16,394 bases of DNA from an uncultured Acetatifactor sp. GTDB taxonomy: Bacteria > Bacillota > Clostridia > Lachnospirales > Lachnospiraceae. The translations under genes were made by a program, and so were the position numbers. A model generated the notes under the pieces. That model was given only the letters and a program-made list of their open reading frames with translations, was not told the origin of the DNA and did no database searches. This document shows, one piece after another, positions 7,528 to 14,950 of this stretch (position 1 is the stretch's first letter; every line of letters starts with the position of its first letter). The stretch lies in assembly GCA_948896875.1 (NCBI GenBank), contig CAQUWW010000060.1:1-16394 (forward strand), read 5' to 3'.

Positions 7528-7576
7528 AGGATGAGAAAGAAGTAAAAATATAAACAAAAAGGGTAGGAAGAGATAT

Positions 7577-9448
7577 ATGAAAACACAAAACGAACTGAGA
7601 ACATTGCTGCGCTCCATAGACCACAAAGGCTATCCGGCCTACAAATCCCTGGCGGGAGCGTGGAAATTTGACCGGTATACATTGGTCATTGACCATGTGC
7701 AGGGAGACCCCTTCGCGTCTCCGTCCAGCCTGCATGTGGAGATACCACATGCTCTGGCGAAATTTCCCGCCGCCTATTATAAGGAGGACTGTGGGCGGAT
7801 TGCACTGCAGGACTTTCTGGTCAGGCAGGTGGGAAAGCAGTTTGAACAGTATAATTTCAAGGCAAAGGGCTCGGGGAAGAGCGGCCTGCTGTCCATCAGC
7901 CGCTGCGGACAGGCGGTTCTGGAGCGAAGCGCCTGTGAGATTACGGACAGCGGCCTGACTGTGCGCTTCCATGTGGGTTTCCCGGCCTTCGGGCGCACCA
8001 TCAACGCAGGAGAACTGGACAAGATCCTGTTTGACTTTCTGCCCCGCTGTGTGGAGAGCAGCCTGTTCTATGCAAGGCTGGATGGGAAAAAGGTGGAGAG
8101 CGTGATACATCTGGCAGAGGACCAGCGGGAAGTCCGCCGCATATTGAAGGAAGAGAAGCTGGTGGCTTTCGTGGCCAACGGTTCCGTGCTGCCCAGGAAA
8201 AGCGGTGTGTCGGATCTGCCGATGGCGGACAGCGTTCCCTTTACTTCCCCGGCCTCCATGGAGAGGACTTTCAAGCTGCCTCACAGGGGAGAGATTACCG
8301 GGATGGCTATCCCCGAGGGTATCACCCTGATTGTGGGAGGCGGTTATCATGGAAAGTCTACTTTGCTGGAAGCCATTCAGATGGGTGTGTACGATCATAT
8401 AGCGGGAGATGGCCGGGAGTTCGTCCTTACCGACGACACGGCGCTGAAGCTGCGGGCGGAGGACGGCAGATCTATCCGGAATGTGGATATCTCCCTGTTT
8501 ATCAATGATCTTCCTAATAAAAAGGATACCACGAAATTTACCACCGAGGATGCCAGCGGTTCCACCTCTCAGGCGGCGGCCGTGGTGGAGGGAATCGAGG
8601 CGGGCACCCGGCTTTTCCTGATTGACGAGGACACCTCCGCCACCAATTTCATGGTGCGGGACGAGTTCATGCAGCAGGTTATCAGCCGGGAAAAGGAGCC
8701 CATTACGCCCTTCCTGGAGCGTGCGGGTGAACTGTATGAAAAAGCTGGAATCTCCACGATTCTTGTGGCCGGAAGCTCCGGGGCCTTTTTCTATATTGCA
8801 GACCATATCCTGATGATGGACTGTTATCGGCCCGTGGATATCACGGAGCGGGTGAAGGGGATGTGCGATGGCCATACGGCGCCCCGAGTAAAAGCGCCAG
8901 GCTTTGCGGTTCCGGCATTTGACCGGGTGTTACCGGCCTTTCGGAAGGCACAGAAGGGCAGAGGCCGCGGTTGGGACGGCAGGGAGCTGGAGACCAGGAA
9001 TATCGGATATGGTGGAAATATTGCCTGCGGTAACGACGATGGGCCGAACGGTGCGGGAGGCAGGAACTACAGCGACGGGGATGGAAAAGGATACGGCGGC
9101 AGAGGCCGTGGGGATGCCAGAGACGGACAGAGGGACAGCCGCCACGAGCACATGAAGACAAAATCCTATGGGCTGGAATCCTTCTCCATGGATAAAGAAG
9201 AGGTCAATGTGCGCTATCTGGAGCAGCTGCTGGATACGGAGCAGGTGAACGCCCTGGCCCATCTGCTGCGATATGGTCTGGAGGAGGTCATGGACGGAAG
9301 AAGGACAGTGCGCCAGACAGTGGAAACCATCTGGAACGCATGGGAAAAGCAGGGCTGGAAGCCCTTCAGCAGCTCTTATGTGCCATGCGGCCTTGCGAAG
9401 CCCAGGATTCAGGAGCTGTATGCCTGCCTGAATCGGTTCCGGGGATAA
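7577..9448 (+). CDS. ABC-class ATPase domain protein (COG3044/PF09818) with Gly/Arg-rich insert
   Basis: The 623-residue protein matches the 'predicted ATPase of the ABC class' family. An N-terminal domain (about 1-240) precedes the ATPase core. Walker A is GGGYHGKST (254-262), the signature-like motif is DASGSTSQ (325-332), and Walker B is LFLIDEDTSATNF (346-358). A VAGSSG sensor-like strand follows at about 397. Residues 459-525 form a low-complexity stretch rich in Gly, Arg and Asp (GRGRG, YGGRGRG). A helical C-terminal part (540-623) follows. The cellular role of bacterial members is not established. A trypanosome homologue, MRB1590, belongs to an RNA-editing complex, and nucleic-acid binding would fit the RG-rich segment. 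The start follows an AGGAAGAG ribosome binding site. It ends just before a hairpin shared with the convergent gene. Confidence 0.85.
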   Translation: MKTQNELRTLLRSIDHKGYPAYKSLAGAWKFDRYTLVIDHVQGDPFASPSSLHVEIPHALAKFPAAYYKEDCGRIALQDFLVRQVGKQFEQYNFKAKGSGKSGLLSISRCGQAVLERSACEITDSGLTVRFHVGFPAFGRTINAGELDKILFDFLPRCVESSLFYARLDGKKVESVIHLAEDQREVRRILKEEKLVAFVANGSVLPRKSGVSDLPMADSVPFTSPASMERTFKLPHRGEITGMAIPEGITLIVGGGYHGKSTLLEAIQMGVYDHIAGDGREFVLTDDTALKLRAEDGRSIRNVDISLFINDLPNKKDTTKFTTEDASGSTSQAAAVVEGIEAGTRLFLIDEDTSATNFMVRDEFMQQVISREKEPITPFLERAGELYEKAGISTILVAGSSGAFFYIADHILMMDCYRPVDITERVKGMCDGHTAPRVKAPGFAVPAFDRVLPAFRKAQKGRGRGWDGRELETRNIGYGGNIACGNDDGPNGAGGRNYSDGDGKGYGGRGRGDARDGQRDSRHEHMKTKSYGLESFSMDKEEVNVRYLEQLLDTEQVNALAHLLRYGLEEVMDGRRTVRQTVETIWNAWEKQGWKPFSSSYVPCGLAKPRIQELYACLNRFRG

Positions 9449-9459
9449 AGAGTGTCCAG

Positions 9460-9492
9460 GAATTATAATAGTTCCAGGAACTATTATAATTC
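9460..9492. terminator. Perfect inverted repeat between convergent genes, probable bidirectional terminator
   Basis: GAATTATAATAGTTCC (9460-9475) and GGAACTATTATAATTC (9477-9492) are exact reverse complements around one A. The repeat starts 12 bases after the stop of the plus-strand ATPase and ends one base before the stop codon of the minus-strand gene. The position fits a shared terminator. There is no long T-run, so a protein-binding site is an alternative. Confidence 0.6.
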
Positions 9493-9493
9493 T

Positions 9494-10681
9494 TTACCCT
9501 CCCATAAAGTAAGTCTCCCCCTGCAGGAGCCTGATGAAAAAGCAGATCCCGCAGAAAATCTGATAAGCCAGCACACAGCCGGCAACCACAAAGCATGCTC
9601 TGTAAAGCAGGATATGCTTTTCTTTTTTCAGGAAAAGCAGCCATTTCCCGAAGCTGAACACAAAGATCAGGAATATGGCAATGCAATATCCCCAGAGGAA
9701 ATTGCCGTCCCGGGAACGGCTGCCCGTTTCCACCAGACATAGGGCCTCCAGGAACCCGATTCCTGTCATACCCCACATAAAGAAATACCGTTTATCCCGC
9801 AGAAGCTCTTTCAGGGAGAAAAGCAGTACCACCAGAGGAAAAGCGACGGAGCACAGCACGGCCAGCTTGGTCCGGTTGGCATGAAGGGAAAAAGTATACC
9901 AGGGGGAAAATGTGATGCCATGTCCGGTCTCTGTGCCGAACAATACGGCATTCTGCCACAGAATCACCAGGAGAGAGGGCAGGACGGTACTTCCCAGCAG
10001 GAACACCTGACGGAAAGAGACTTTTCCGCACAGGTCCGTCAGGAGCTTTATAGCCAGCACAGGGGCAAACACTGTCAGAAAGCTGGGTTTGATACCGGTG
10101 CAGAGAACCAGCAGACCGGACAGGAGCAGCCATTGCCGGAGCGTGATTTTCTGCCGGTAATTTTTCTCAATACTCAGATAACAGATGACGGCGGCGATGG
10201 CGGCCGGTTTCATACACTGATAAGTGGAATTGTGCCAGATATTGCCTGCCTGATAGCTCACATAAGGGTACTGTCCGGCATAGGGCCAGAAAAAAGCCAT
10301 GACCAGATTCAGCCCCAATGCGGCGGATAAAGTCAGCGCATCCGCTTTCTCATGCCTTAAGAGAAGGCGCAGCAGCCGTTCCGTCAGAAGGACAGACAAC
10401 ACCTGGACAACGGCCAGAAAGCCGGCAATCAGCGTGGTACCGTTTCCGCCCAGCCGGTAGAGAATCTGGTAAACGTAAGCGGTGAAGCTGTAATACCAGC
10501 CGTCGTCGATAATCATGCTGATATGGTAGGGCAGATCGGATTGAAAGTATCGGTTATTGTAATCCAACGGCTGAACGGACTGCATATAGAACAGATATGC
10601 ACATAACGCACCGTAAATTCCTACGACGAGCCATAAAAGGGATAAGATATATTTTTTATATTTTCCAGTCAGATTCTTCAT
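9494..10681 (-). CDS. Polytopic membrane protein, possibly GT-C glycosyltransferase-like
   Basis: The 395-residue protein has about ten hydrophobic segments (roughly 11-31, 82-103, 115-135, 158-172, 184-212, 226-248, 273-291, 299-317, 328-348, 358-382). The first outside loop carries YFQSDLPYHI (Asp49, His53) and IIDDGWYY. Other distinctive loops are GNIWHNSTYQCMKP (146-159) and GSRSRDGNFLWGY (320-332). An acidic residue in the first loop of a many-helix protein is the pattern of GT-C enzymes that use lipid-linked sugars. I do not recognise the exact family, so that assignment is tentative. The start follows GGAG with good spacing, and a promoter match is present upstream. It is convergent with the ABC-class ATPase gene and divergent from recA, hence probably monocistronic. 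Confidence 0.75.
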   Translation of the reverse strand: MKNLTGKYKKYILSLLWLVVGIYGALCAYLFYMQSVQPLDYNNRYFQSDLPYHISMIIDDGWYYSFTAYVYQILYRLGGNGTTLIAGFLAVVQVLSVLLTERLLRLLLRHEKADALTLSAALGLNLVMAFFWPYAGQYPYVSYQAGNIWHNSTYQCMKPAAIAAVICYLSIEKNYRQKITLRQWLLLSGLLVLCTGIKPSFLTVFAPVLAIKLLTDLCGKVSFRQVFLLGSTVLPSLLVILWQNAVLFGTETGHGITFSPWYTFSLHANRTKLAVLCSVAFPLVVLLFSLKELLRDKRYFFMWGMTGIGFLEALCLVETGSRSRDGNFLWGYCIAIFLIFVFSFGKWLLFLKKEKHILLYRACFVVAGCVLAYQIFCGICFFIRLLQGETYFMGG

Positions 10682-10705
10682 GTTCCGCTCCTAAGCTTTT
10701 TATAG

Positions 10706-10733
10706 GATGACATTTTAATATGATGACATTCTA
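10706..10733 (-). repeat. Direct repeat over the -10 region of the membrane-protein gene
   Basis: GATGACATTNTA occurs at 10706-10717 and again at 10722-10733, 16 bases apart. The second copy includes the -10 box. Read on the minus strand, the unit is TA(A/G)AATGTCATC. It may be a tandem operator or a chance duplication. Confidence 0.4.
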
Positions 10734-10757
10734 GCGAAAATGGGCATTGCTTGTCAA
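10728..10757 (-). promoter_or_regulatory. Sigma-A-type promoter of the membrane-protein gene
   Basis: On the minus strand a perfect TTGACA (10757-10752) is followed after 18 bases by TAGAAT (10733-10728). Transcription would start near 10721 and give a leader of about 40 bases with a GGAG ribosome binding site. Confidence 0.65.
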
Positions 10758-10808
10758 GTGCAACGATGTAACAGTTCAGGCACCCCTGCCGCGAAGGCAA
10801 AATTGCTC

Positions 10809-10837
10809 TTGTCACAGCCCATGAAATATGATATAGT
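10809..10837 (+). promoter_or_regulatory. Candidate promoter far upstream of recA
   Basis: TTGTCA (10809-10814) and TATAGT (10832-10837) are 17 bases apart. A transcript starting near 10844 would pass through the three tandem 18-bp repeats and reach recA after about 310 bases. No convincing ribosome binding site and ORF follows. An imperfect stem (CTTTTGAG near 10986, CTCAAAG near 11008) has no U-tract, so the transcript could read into recA. Confidence 0.45.
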
Positions 10838-10852
10838 AATTGTGTTTTCTAT

Positions 10853-10906
10853 TTCTTATGTCTGTACAGCTTCTTGTGTCTGTATGGCTTCTTATGTAGA
10901 TACAGC
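10853..10906 (+). repeat. Three tandem imperfect 18-bp repeats
   Basis: Units at 10853-10870, 10871-10888 and 10889-10906 share the pattern TTCTTRTGTNNRTANRGC. They differ at only a few positions and have no spacers. They start about ten bases after the transcription start expected from the promoter at 10809-10837. Within the 475-base gap 10682-11156, these repeats, the flanking promoters and the SOS box are the only structures I can see. Confidence 0.75.
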
Positions 10907-11080
10907 TGAGAGATTAGATTTCTCGGCAATTCGGCATGTCTGCCATGGATTTCAAAGAAAGAATAAATGGACAGGGGGTGAGAAGCTTTTGAGGGCGTTT
11001 TATGACACTCAAAGTATGCTAATATAGAGATGTTATAGGCTGTGAGACAGTCGGAAAGACAGCTCAAAATGAAAAAGCGG

Positions 11081-11109
11081 TTGACAAATACGAACAGATG
11101 TTTTATCTT
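11081..11109 (+). promoter_or_regulatory. recA promoter
   Basis: A perfect TTGACA (11081-11086) and TATCTT (11104-11109) are 17 bases apart. The start would be near 11116, about 40 bases before the recA ATG. A LexA box occupies most of the spacer. Confidence 0.75.
11091..11104. promoter_or_regulatory. LexA (DinR) SOS box in the recA promoter
   Basis: CGAACAGATGTTTT matches the Gram-positive SOS consensus CGAACRNRYGTTYC at 13 of 14 positions. It lies between the -35 and -10 boxes, where bound LexA would block RNA polymerase. Confidence 0.8.
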
Positions 11110-11156
11110 AAATAGAAAGAAGAACGCCTGTTCCCTGATGAGAAGGAGATTATAAT

Positions 11157-12275
11157 ATGGAAAAAGATGAAAAACTCAAAGCATTGGACGCGGCCATCAG
11201 CCACATTGAGAAGCAGTTTGGAAAAGGGGCGGTCATGAAGCTGGGAGATCCCACTGCCCGGATGAATGTGGAGACGATTCCAACGGGTGCCTTAAGCCTG
11301 GACATAGCGCTGGGAGTGGGCGGGATTCCGAGAGGAAGAATTGTGGAGATCTACGGACCGGAATCCAGTGGTAAGACTACCGTCACGCTGCATATGGTGG
11401 CTGAGGTGCAGAAAATGGGCGGTATAGCAGGATTTATTGACGCGGAGCATGCGCTGGATCCCGTGTACGCCAGGAACATTGGCGTGGACATAGACAATCT
11501 TTACATTTCTCAGCCGGATAACGGCGAGCAGGCCCTGGAGATTACCGAGACCATGGTACGTTCGGGAGCCATTGATATCGTGGTGGTAGACTCTGTGGCG
11601 GCACTGGTTCCCAAAGCAGAGATCGAAGGAGAGATGGGCGACAGCCATGTGGGACTGCAGGCAAGATTGATGTCCCAGGCGCTGAGAAAGCTTACGGCCG
11701 TCATCAGCAAGTCCAACTGCGCGGTAGTATTTATCAATCAGCTCCGTGAGAAAGTAGGCGTGATGTTCGGAAGTCCGGAGACCACTACCGGAGGCCGTGC
11801 CCTGAAGTTCTACTCTTCGGTTCGGCTGGATGTGCGTAGAATCGAAGCTCTGAAGCAGGGAGGCGAAGTAATCGGCAACCGCACCAGGGTGAAGGTAGTG
11901 AAGAATAAGATAGCGCCGCCCTTTAAGGAAGCGGAATTCGATATTATGTTCGGAAAAGGAATCTCCAGAGAGGGAGATCTTCTGGATCTGGCGGCAGAAC
12001 TGGATATCATTGTCAAGTCCGGTGCCTGGTATGCTTATGAAGGAAATAAGATCGGGCAGGGACGTGAGAATGCGAAGCAGTATCTGAGGGAGCATCCGGA
12101 TGTCTGCGGCGTGATAGATGGAAAGGTACGCGAGCATTACGGCTTCGGCGCTTCCGGTGAGGAGGCGGGGGAAAAGGCGGAGACCAGACCGGTACCGCTG
12201 GTCAAGTCCGGCGGCAAGGGCTCCAAAGCAGGGTCCAGGACAGAGACGAAGGCGGCAGCGGATCCGGAGGAATGA
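11157..12275 (+). CDS. recA: Recombinase RecA
   Basis: The 372-residue protein is full-length RecA, the ATP-dependent strand-exchange protein that also activates LexA self-cleavage. The Walker A motif is GPESSGKT at 67-74. Other family landmarks are FIDAEHALDP, the Walker B strand IDIVVVDSVAAL, the L1 loop region EIEGEMGDSHVGLQARLMSQALR, the FINQLREK motif and the L2 loop at GSPETTTGGRALKFYSSVRLD. The C-terminal tail (about 335-372) is variable and rich in Gly, Lys and Glu, as usual. The start has a strong AGAAGGAGA ribosome binding site. recX follows 76 bases later without a clear terminator, so the two are probably cotranscribed under SOS control. Confidence 0.98.
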   Translation: MEKDEKLKALDAAISHIEKQFGKGAVMKLGDPTARMNVETIPTGALSLDIALGVGGIPRGRIVEIYGPESSGKTTVTLHMVAEVQKMGGIAGFIDAEHALDPVYARNIGVDIDNLYISQPDNGEQALEITETMVRSGAIDIVVVDSVAALVPKAEIEGEMGDSHVGLQARLMSQALRKLTAVISKSNCAVVFINQLREKVGVMFGSPETTTGGRALKFYSSVRLDVRRIEALKQGGEVIGNRTRVKVVKNKIAPPFKEAEFDIMFGKGISREGDLLDLAAELDIIVKSGAWYAYEGNKIGQGRENAKQYLREHPDVCGVIDGKVREHYGFGASGEEAGEKAETRPVPLVKSGGKGSKAGSRTETKAAADPEE

Positions 12276-12351
12276 GCCGGAGGGCAGGTTAGGTTAGTAG
12301 GATAGAGAGCAGGAAAGCCTCTGAGGACGAATCCACCGGAAAGAGAGCCAG

Positions 12352-12981
12352 ATGAGAGTTACACAGATAGAGGAAATATCCAGATCCAGGGTCAGGGTAT
12401 GGTTGGAAGAAGAATTCGCCTTTGTATTATACAAAGGCGAATTGCGTTCCTTCCACATCCGCGAGGGAGAAGAAATAGAGCAGGAATGCTTCGACAGTAT
12501 CATGAAGGAGATCCTGCCAAAGCGGGCGAAGCTCCGCGCAATGAATCTGCTGAAAAGCAGAGAATATACGGTACGGCAGCTGGAGGACAAGCTGAAGGCG
12601 GGAGGATACCCGGAGAAGATTATAGAAGAAGCGCTGGAGTATGTGGCAGGGTATCATTATACGGACGACCTGAGATATGCCGTAGGCTTTATCCGAAGCC
12701 ATGCTGACAGCAGAAGCCACAGAAGGATAGAGCAGGACCTTCTGAGAAGAGGGATTCACAGAGATACCCTGGAAAAGGCCTGGGCAGCGTGGGAGGAAGA
12801 AGGAGGAGACCAGGACGAGGGGAAGATGATTCAGACATTGTTGGAGAAGAAAGGCTTCGATCCGCAGACGGCGGACCGGAAGGAAAGGCAGAAGATGTAT
12901 GGCTTTTTGATGAGAAAGGGATTTTCCGGCGATTCGGTACGCAGAGCCGTACTGGGAAGCTGTTTTGACTGGCAGGAATGA
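12352..12981 (+). CDS. recX: Regulatory protein RecX
   Basis: The 209-residue protein has the helical three-repeat RecX architecture. AMNLLKSREYTVRQLEDKL (about 63-81) with GYPEKIIEEAL forms the first repeat. YTDDLRYAVGFI (103-114) with the RIEQDLLRRGI stretch is the best-conserved RecX part, and the last repeat ends near RKGFSGDSVRRAV. In the known family RecX binds RecA filaments and limits their extension. Its place directly after recA supports the call. The N-terminal 50 residues form a separate strand-rich extension often seen in Firmicutes. The coding sequence contains a perfect 31-bp palindrome at codons 21-31. The ribosome binding site is weak (AAAGAGAG), which fits lower expression than recA. 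Confidence 0.93.
   Translation: MRVTQIEEISRSRVRVWLEEEFAFVLYKGELRSFHIREGEEIEQECFDSIMKEILPKRAKLRAMNLLKSREYTVRQLEDKLKAGGYPEKIIEEALEYVAGYHYTDDLRYAVGFIRSHADSRSHRRIEQDLLRRGIHRDTLEKAWAAWEEEGGDQDEGKMIQTLLEKKGFDPQTADRKERQKMYGFLMRKGFSGDSVRRAVLGSCFDWQE
12413..12443. repeat. Perfect 31-bp palindrome inside recX
   Basis: AATTCGCCTTTGTAT (12413-12427) and ATACAAAGGCGAATT (12429-12443) are exact reverse complements around a single T. It lies 61 bases into the recX coding sequence, with no T-run after it. In mRNA it would form a stem near the start of translation. Confidence 0.85.
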
Positions 12982-13082
12982 GGGCTACTAAGAGACTGGG
13001 AACTGTTTTTAGATTTTGTACAAATAGCACAATAAATGACAGCTTTTTCAGAAGATTTTTTGCAGGATAGGAAGAGTTTTGC

Positions 13083-13111
13083 TTGACAGCAGATAAATTT
13101 GAGGTTAAAAT
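13083..13111 (+). promoter_or_regulatory. Promoter of rny
   Basis: A perfect TTGACA (13083-13088) and TAAAAT (13106-13111) are 17 bases apart, giving a leader of about 150 bases. A second, weaker match, TTGAAT (13111-13116) with TAGAAT (13135-13140) at an 18-base spacing, follows directly. The leader also holds a small stem with T-run (AAGG...CCTT, about 13157-13175) and a GC-rich hairpin at 13203-13227. Confidence 0.65.
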
Positions 13112-13202
13112 TGAATTTGTTGCGAATTGCTTGTTAGAATGTTTTCAATTTTCAGAAGGGATTTTATCCTTTTTGGGAATATGTACATACATTCTATATA
13201 AG

Positions 13203-13227
13203 CTGCGGGGCGTTAGAGGCCCGGCAG
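13203..13227 (+). other. GC-rich hairpin in the rny leader
   Basis: CTGC and GGGC (13203-13206, 13208-13211) pair with GCCC and GCAG (13219-13222, 13224-13227), with a G-G mismatch between the two blocks and a seven-base loop. No T-run follows, so it is not a terminator. It sits about 25 bases before the strong AAGGAGGTG ribosome binding site. Confidence 0.5.
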
Positions 13228-13267
13228 TTAGTGTACAATGAAAATGGAATAAGGAGGTGCCCTGTTA

Positions 13268-14815
13268 ATGCTTGAGATAATAATTGCTGTAGCCATTTCT
13301 GTGGTAGTGACGGCAGTTGTGACCGCATATGTAGTGAACAGTTACCAGAAAAAGTCGGCGGAAGCAACCATCGGCGGTGCGCAGGATAAGGCCAGGGAAA
13401 TTATTGATGAAGCTCTTAAGACGGCAGAATCCAAAAAACGTGAATCTCTCCTGGAAGTAAAGGAAGAGTCCATTCGTGCCAAAAATGAATTGGACAAGGA
13501 GATTAAGGAACGCAGAGCGGAAGTACAACGTTCTGAACGAAGGATTCAGCAGAAAGAAGAGAATATTGATAAGAAGACCGAAGCGATTGAAAGGCGTGAA
13601 GCGAATCTTGCGGCAAAGGAAGAATCCCTGAACAAAGTCAAGATCGAGATTTCAAAACTGAATGAGCAGCGCCTGCAGGAACTCGAGCGGATTTCCGGAC
13701 TAACCTCTGAACAGGCAAAAGACTACTTATTGAAAATTGTTGAAGATGAAGTAAAGCATGAAACGGCCGTGATTATCAAGGAAATGGAGAGTCGGGCCAA
13801 GGAAGAAGCAGACAAAAAGGCAAGGGATTATGTGGTGTCAGCGATCCAGAGATGTGCAGCAGACCATGTTTCTGAGACCACGATTTCCGTTGTACAGCTT
13901 CCAAACGATGAGATGAAGGGAAGAATCATCGGACGAGAGGGACGTAATATTCGCACTCTTGAGACCATGACCGGTGTGGATCTGATTATTGACGACACGC
14001 CGGAGGCAGTTATCCTGTCAGGCTTTGACCCTATTCGGCGTGAGGTGGCGAGAATTGCGCTGGAAAAGCTGATTGTGGATGGACGTATCCATCCTGCCAG
14101 AATCGAAGAAATGGTGGAGAAGGCGCAGAAAGAAGTGGAAGTCATGATAAAGGAGGAAGGCGAAGCCGCCACACTGGAAGTCGGTGTACATGGCATTCAC
14201 CCCGAACTTATCAGATTACTGGGTAAGATGAAGTTCAGAACCAGCTATGGACAGAATGCTTTGAAGCATTCGATCGAGGTGGCGCAGCTGTCAGGGCTGC
14301 TGGCCGCGGAGCTGGGACTGGATATCAGAATTGCAAAACGTGCAGGTTTGCTCCATGACATCGGTAAGTCTGTAGACCATGAAATGGAGGGTTCGCATAT
14401 TCAGCTGGGCGTAGAGCTCTGCAGAAGGTACAAGGAGAATGCTACGGTGATCAATGCCGTGGAATCACACCATGGCGATGTGGAACCGACCTCCCTGATT
14501 GCATGTATTGTACAAGCTGCTGATACAATATCCGCTGCAAGACCGGGAGCAAGAAGAGAGACGCTGGAGACTTATACCAGCAGACTGACAAAATTAGAAG
14601 AAATAACAAACAATTTCAAGGGTGTAGACAAATCTTTTGCTATTCAGGCGGGACGTGAAGTCCGTGTAATGGTAGTGCCGGAGCAGATTTCAGATACCGA
14701 TATGGTTCTGTTGGCGCGTGATATTTCCAAGCAGATTGAAGCTGAACTGGAATATCCGGGACAGATTAAGGTAAATGTCATCCGTGAAAGCCGTGTAATT
14801 GATTATGCAAAATAA
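13268..14815 (+). CDS. rny: Ribonuclease Y
   Basis: The 515-residue protein has the complete RNase Y layout. An N-terminal membrane anchor (residues 3-24) is followed by a long charged coiled coil (about 30-150). A KH RNA-binding domain has GRIIGREGRNIRTLE (218-232). An HD phosphohydrolase domain has His334, the HD pair His363-Asp364 in LLHDIGK, and His401-His402 in ESHHGD. In Firmicutes it is the membrane-bound endoribonuclease that starts much mRNA decay. The start is fixed by a strong AAGGAGGTG site. It is set apart by its own promoter and terminator and is not tied to recAX transcription. Confidence 0.97.
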   Translation: MLEIIIAVAISVVVTAVVTAYVVNSYQKKSAEATIGGAQDKAREIIDEALKTAESKKRESLLEVKEESIRAKNELDKEIKERRAEVQRSERRIQQKEENIDKKTEAIERREANLAAKEESLNKVKIEISKLNEQRLQELERISGLTSEQAKDYLLKIVEDEVKHETAVIIKEMESRAKEEADKKARDYVVSAIQRCAADHVSETTISVVQLPNDEMKGRIIGREGRNIRTLETMTGVDLIIDDTPEAVILSGFDPIRREVARIALEKLIVDGRIHPARIEEMVEKAQKEVEVMIKEEGEAATLEVGVHGIHPELIRLLGKMKFRTSYGQNALKHSIEVAQLSGLLAAELGLDIRIAKRAGLLHDIGKSVDHEMEGSHIQLGVELCRRYKENATVINAVESHHGDVEPTSLIACIVQAADTISAARPGARRETLETYTSRLTKLEEITNNFKGVDKSFAIQAGREVRVMVVPEQISDTDMVLLARDISKQIEAELEYPGQIKVNVIRESRVIDYAK

Positions 14816-14842
14816 GTATGGCAGAAAGCCAGTGAAACGAAG

Positions 14843-14878
14843 GGCGGGAAATCGTATAAAGGCGGTTTCCCGCCTTTT
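14843..14878 (+). terminator. Rho-independent terminator of rny
   Basis: GGCGGGAAA (14843-14851) and TTTCCCGCC (14866-14874) form a perfect 9-bp stem followed by TTTT. It lies 28 bases after the rny stop. Confidence 0.9.
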
Positions 14879-14950
14879 GCGTGCCCTTTTGTCTATGCAT
14901 TTTCACTTAATAGCCCGGTGATTTCCCGTTTAATTTTGTTATTTTTTCTA

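Noticed and set aside
7526..8875. 449-codon minus-strand open frame opposite the ABC-class ATPase gene
   Set aside because: No motif, and it runs opposite the Walker-motif region of a real gene; its end lies in the repeat cluster at 7511-7527.
10853..10906. Tandem repeats as a CRISPR array
   Set aside because: Units are contiguous, only 18 bp and without spacers; no cas genes in the window.
10740..11027. 95-codon plus-strand open frame upstream of recA
   Set aside because: No ribosome binding site; the apparent hexapeptide repeats only reflect the 18-bp DNA repeats, since 18 is a multiple of three.
12276..12351. Terminator between recA and recX
   Set aside because: Only weak pairing (AGAG with CTCT) and no T-run; cotranscription is more likely.
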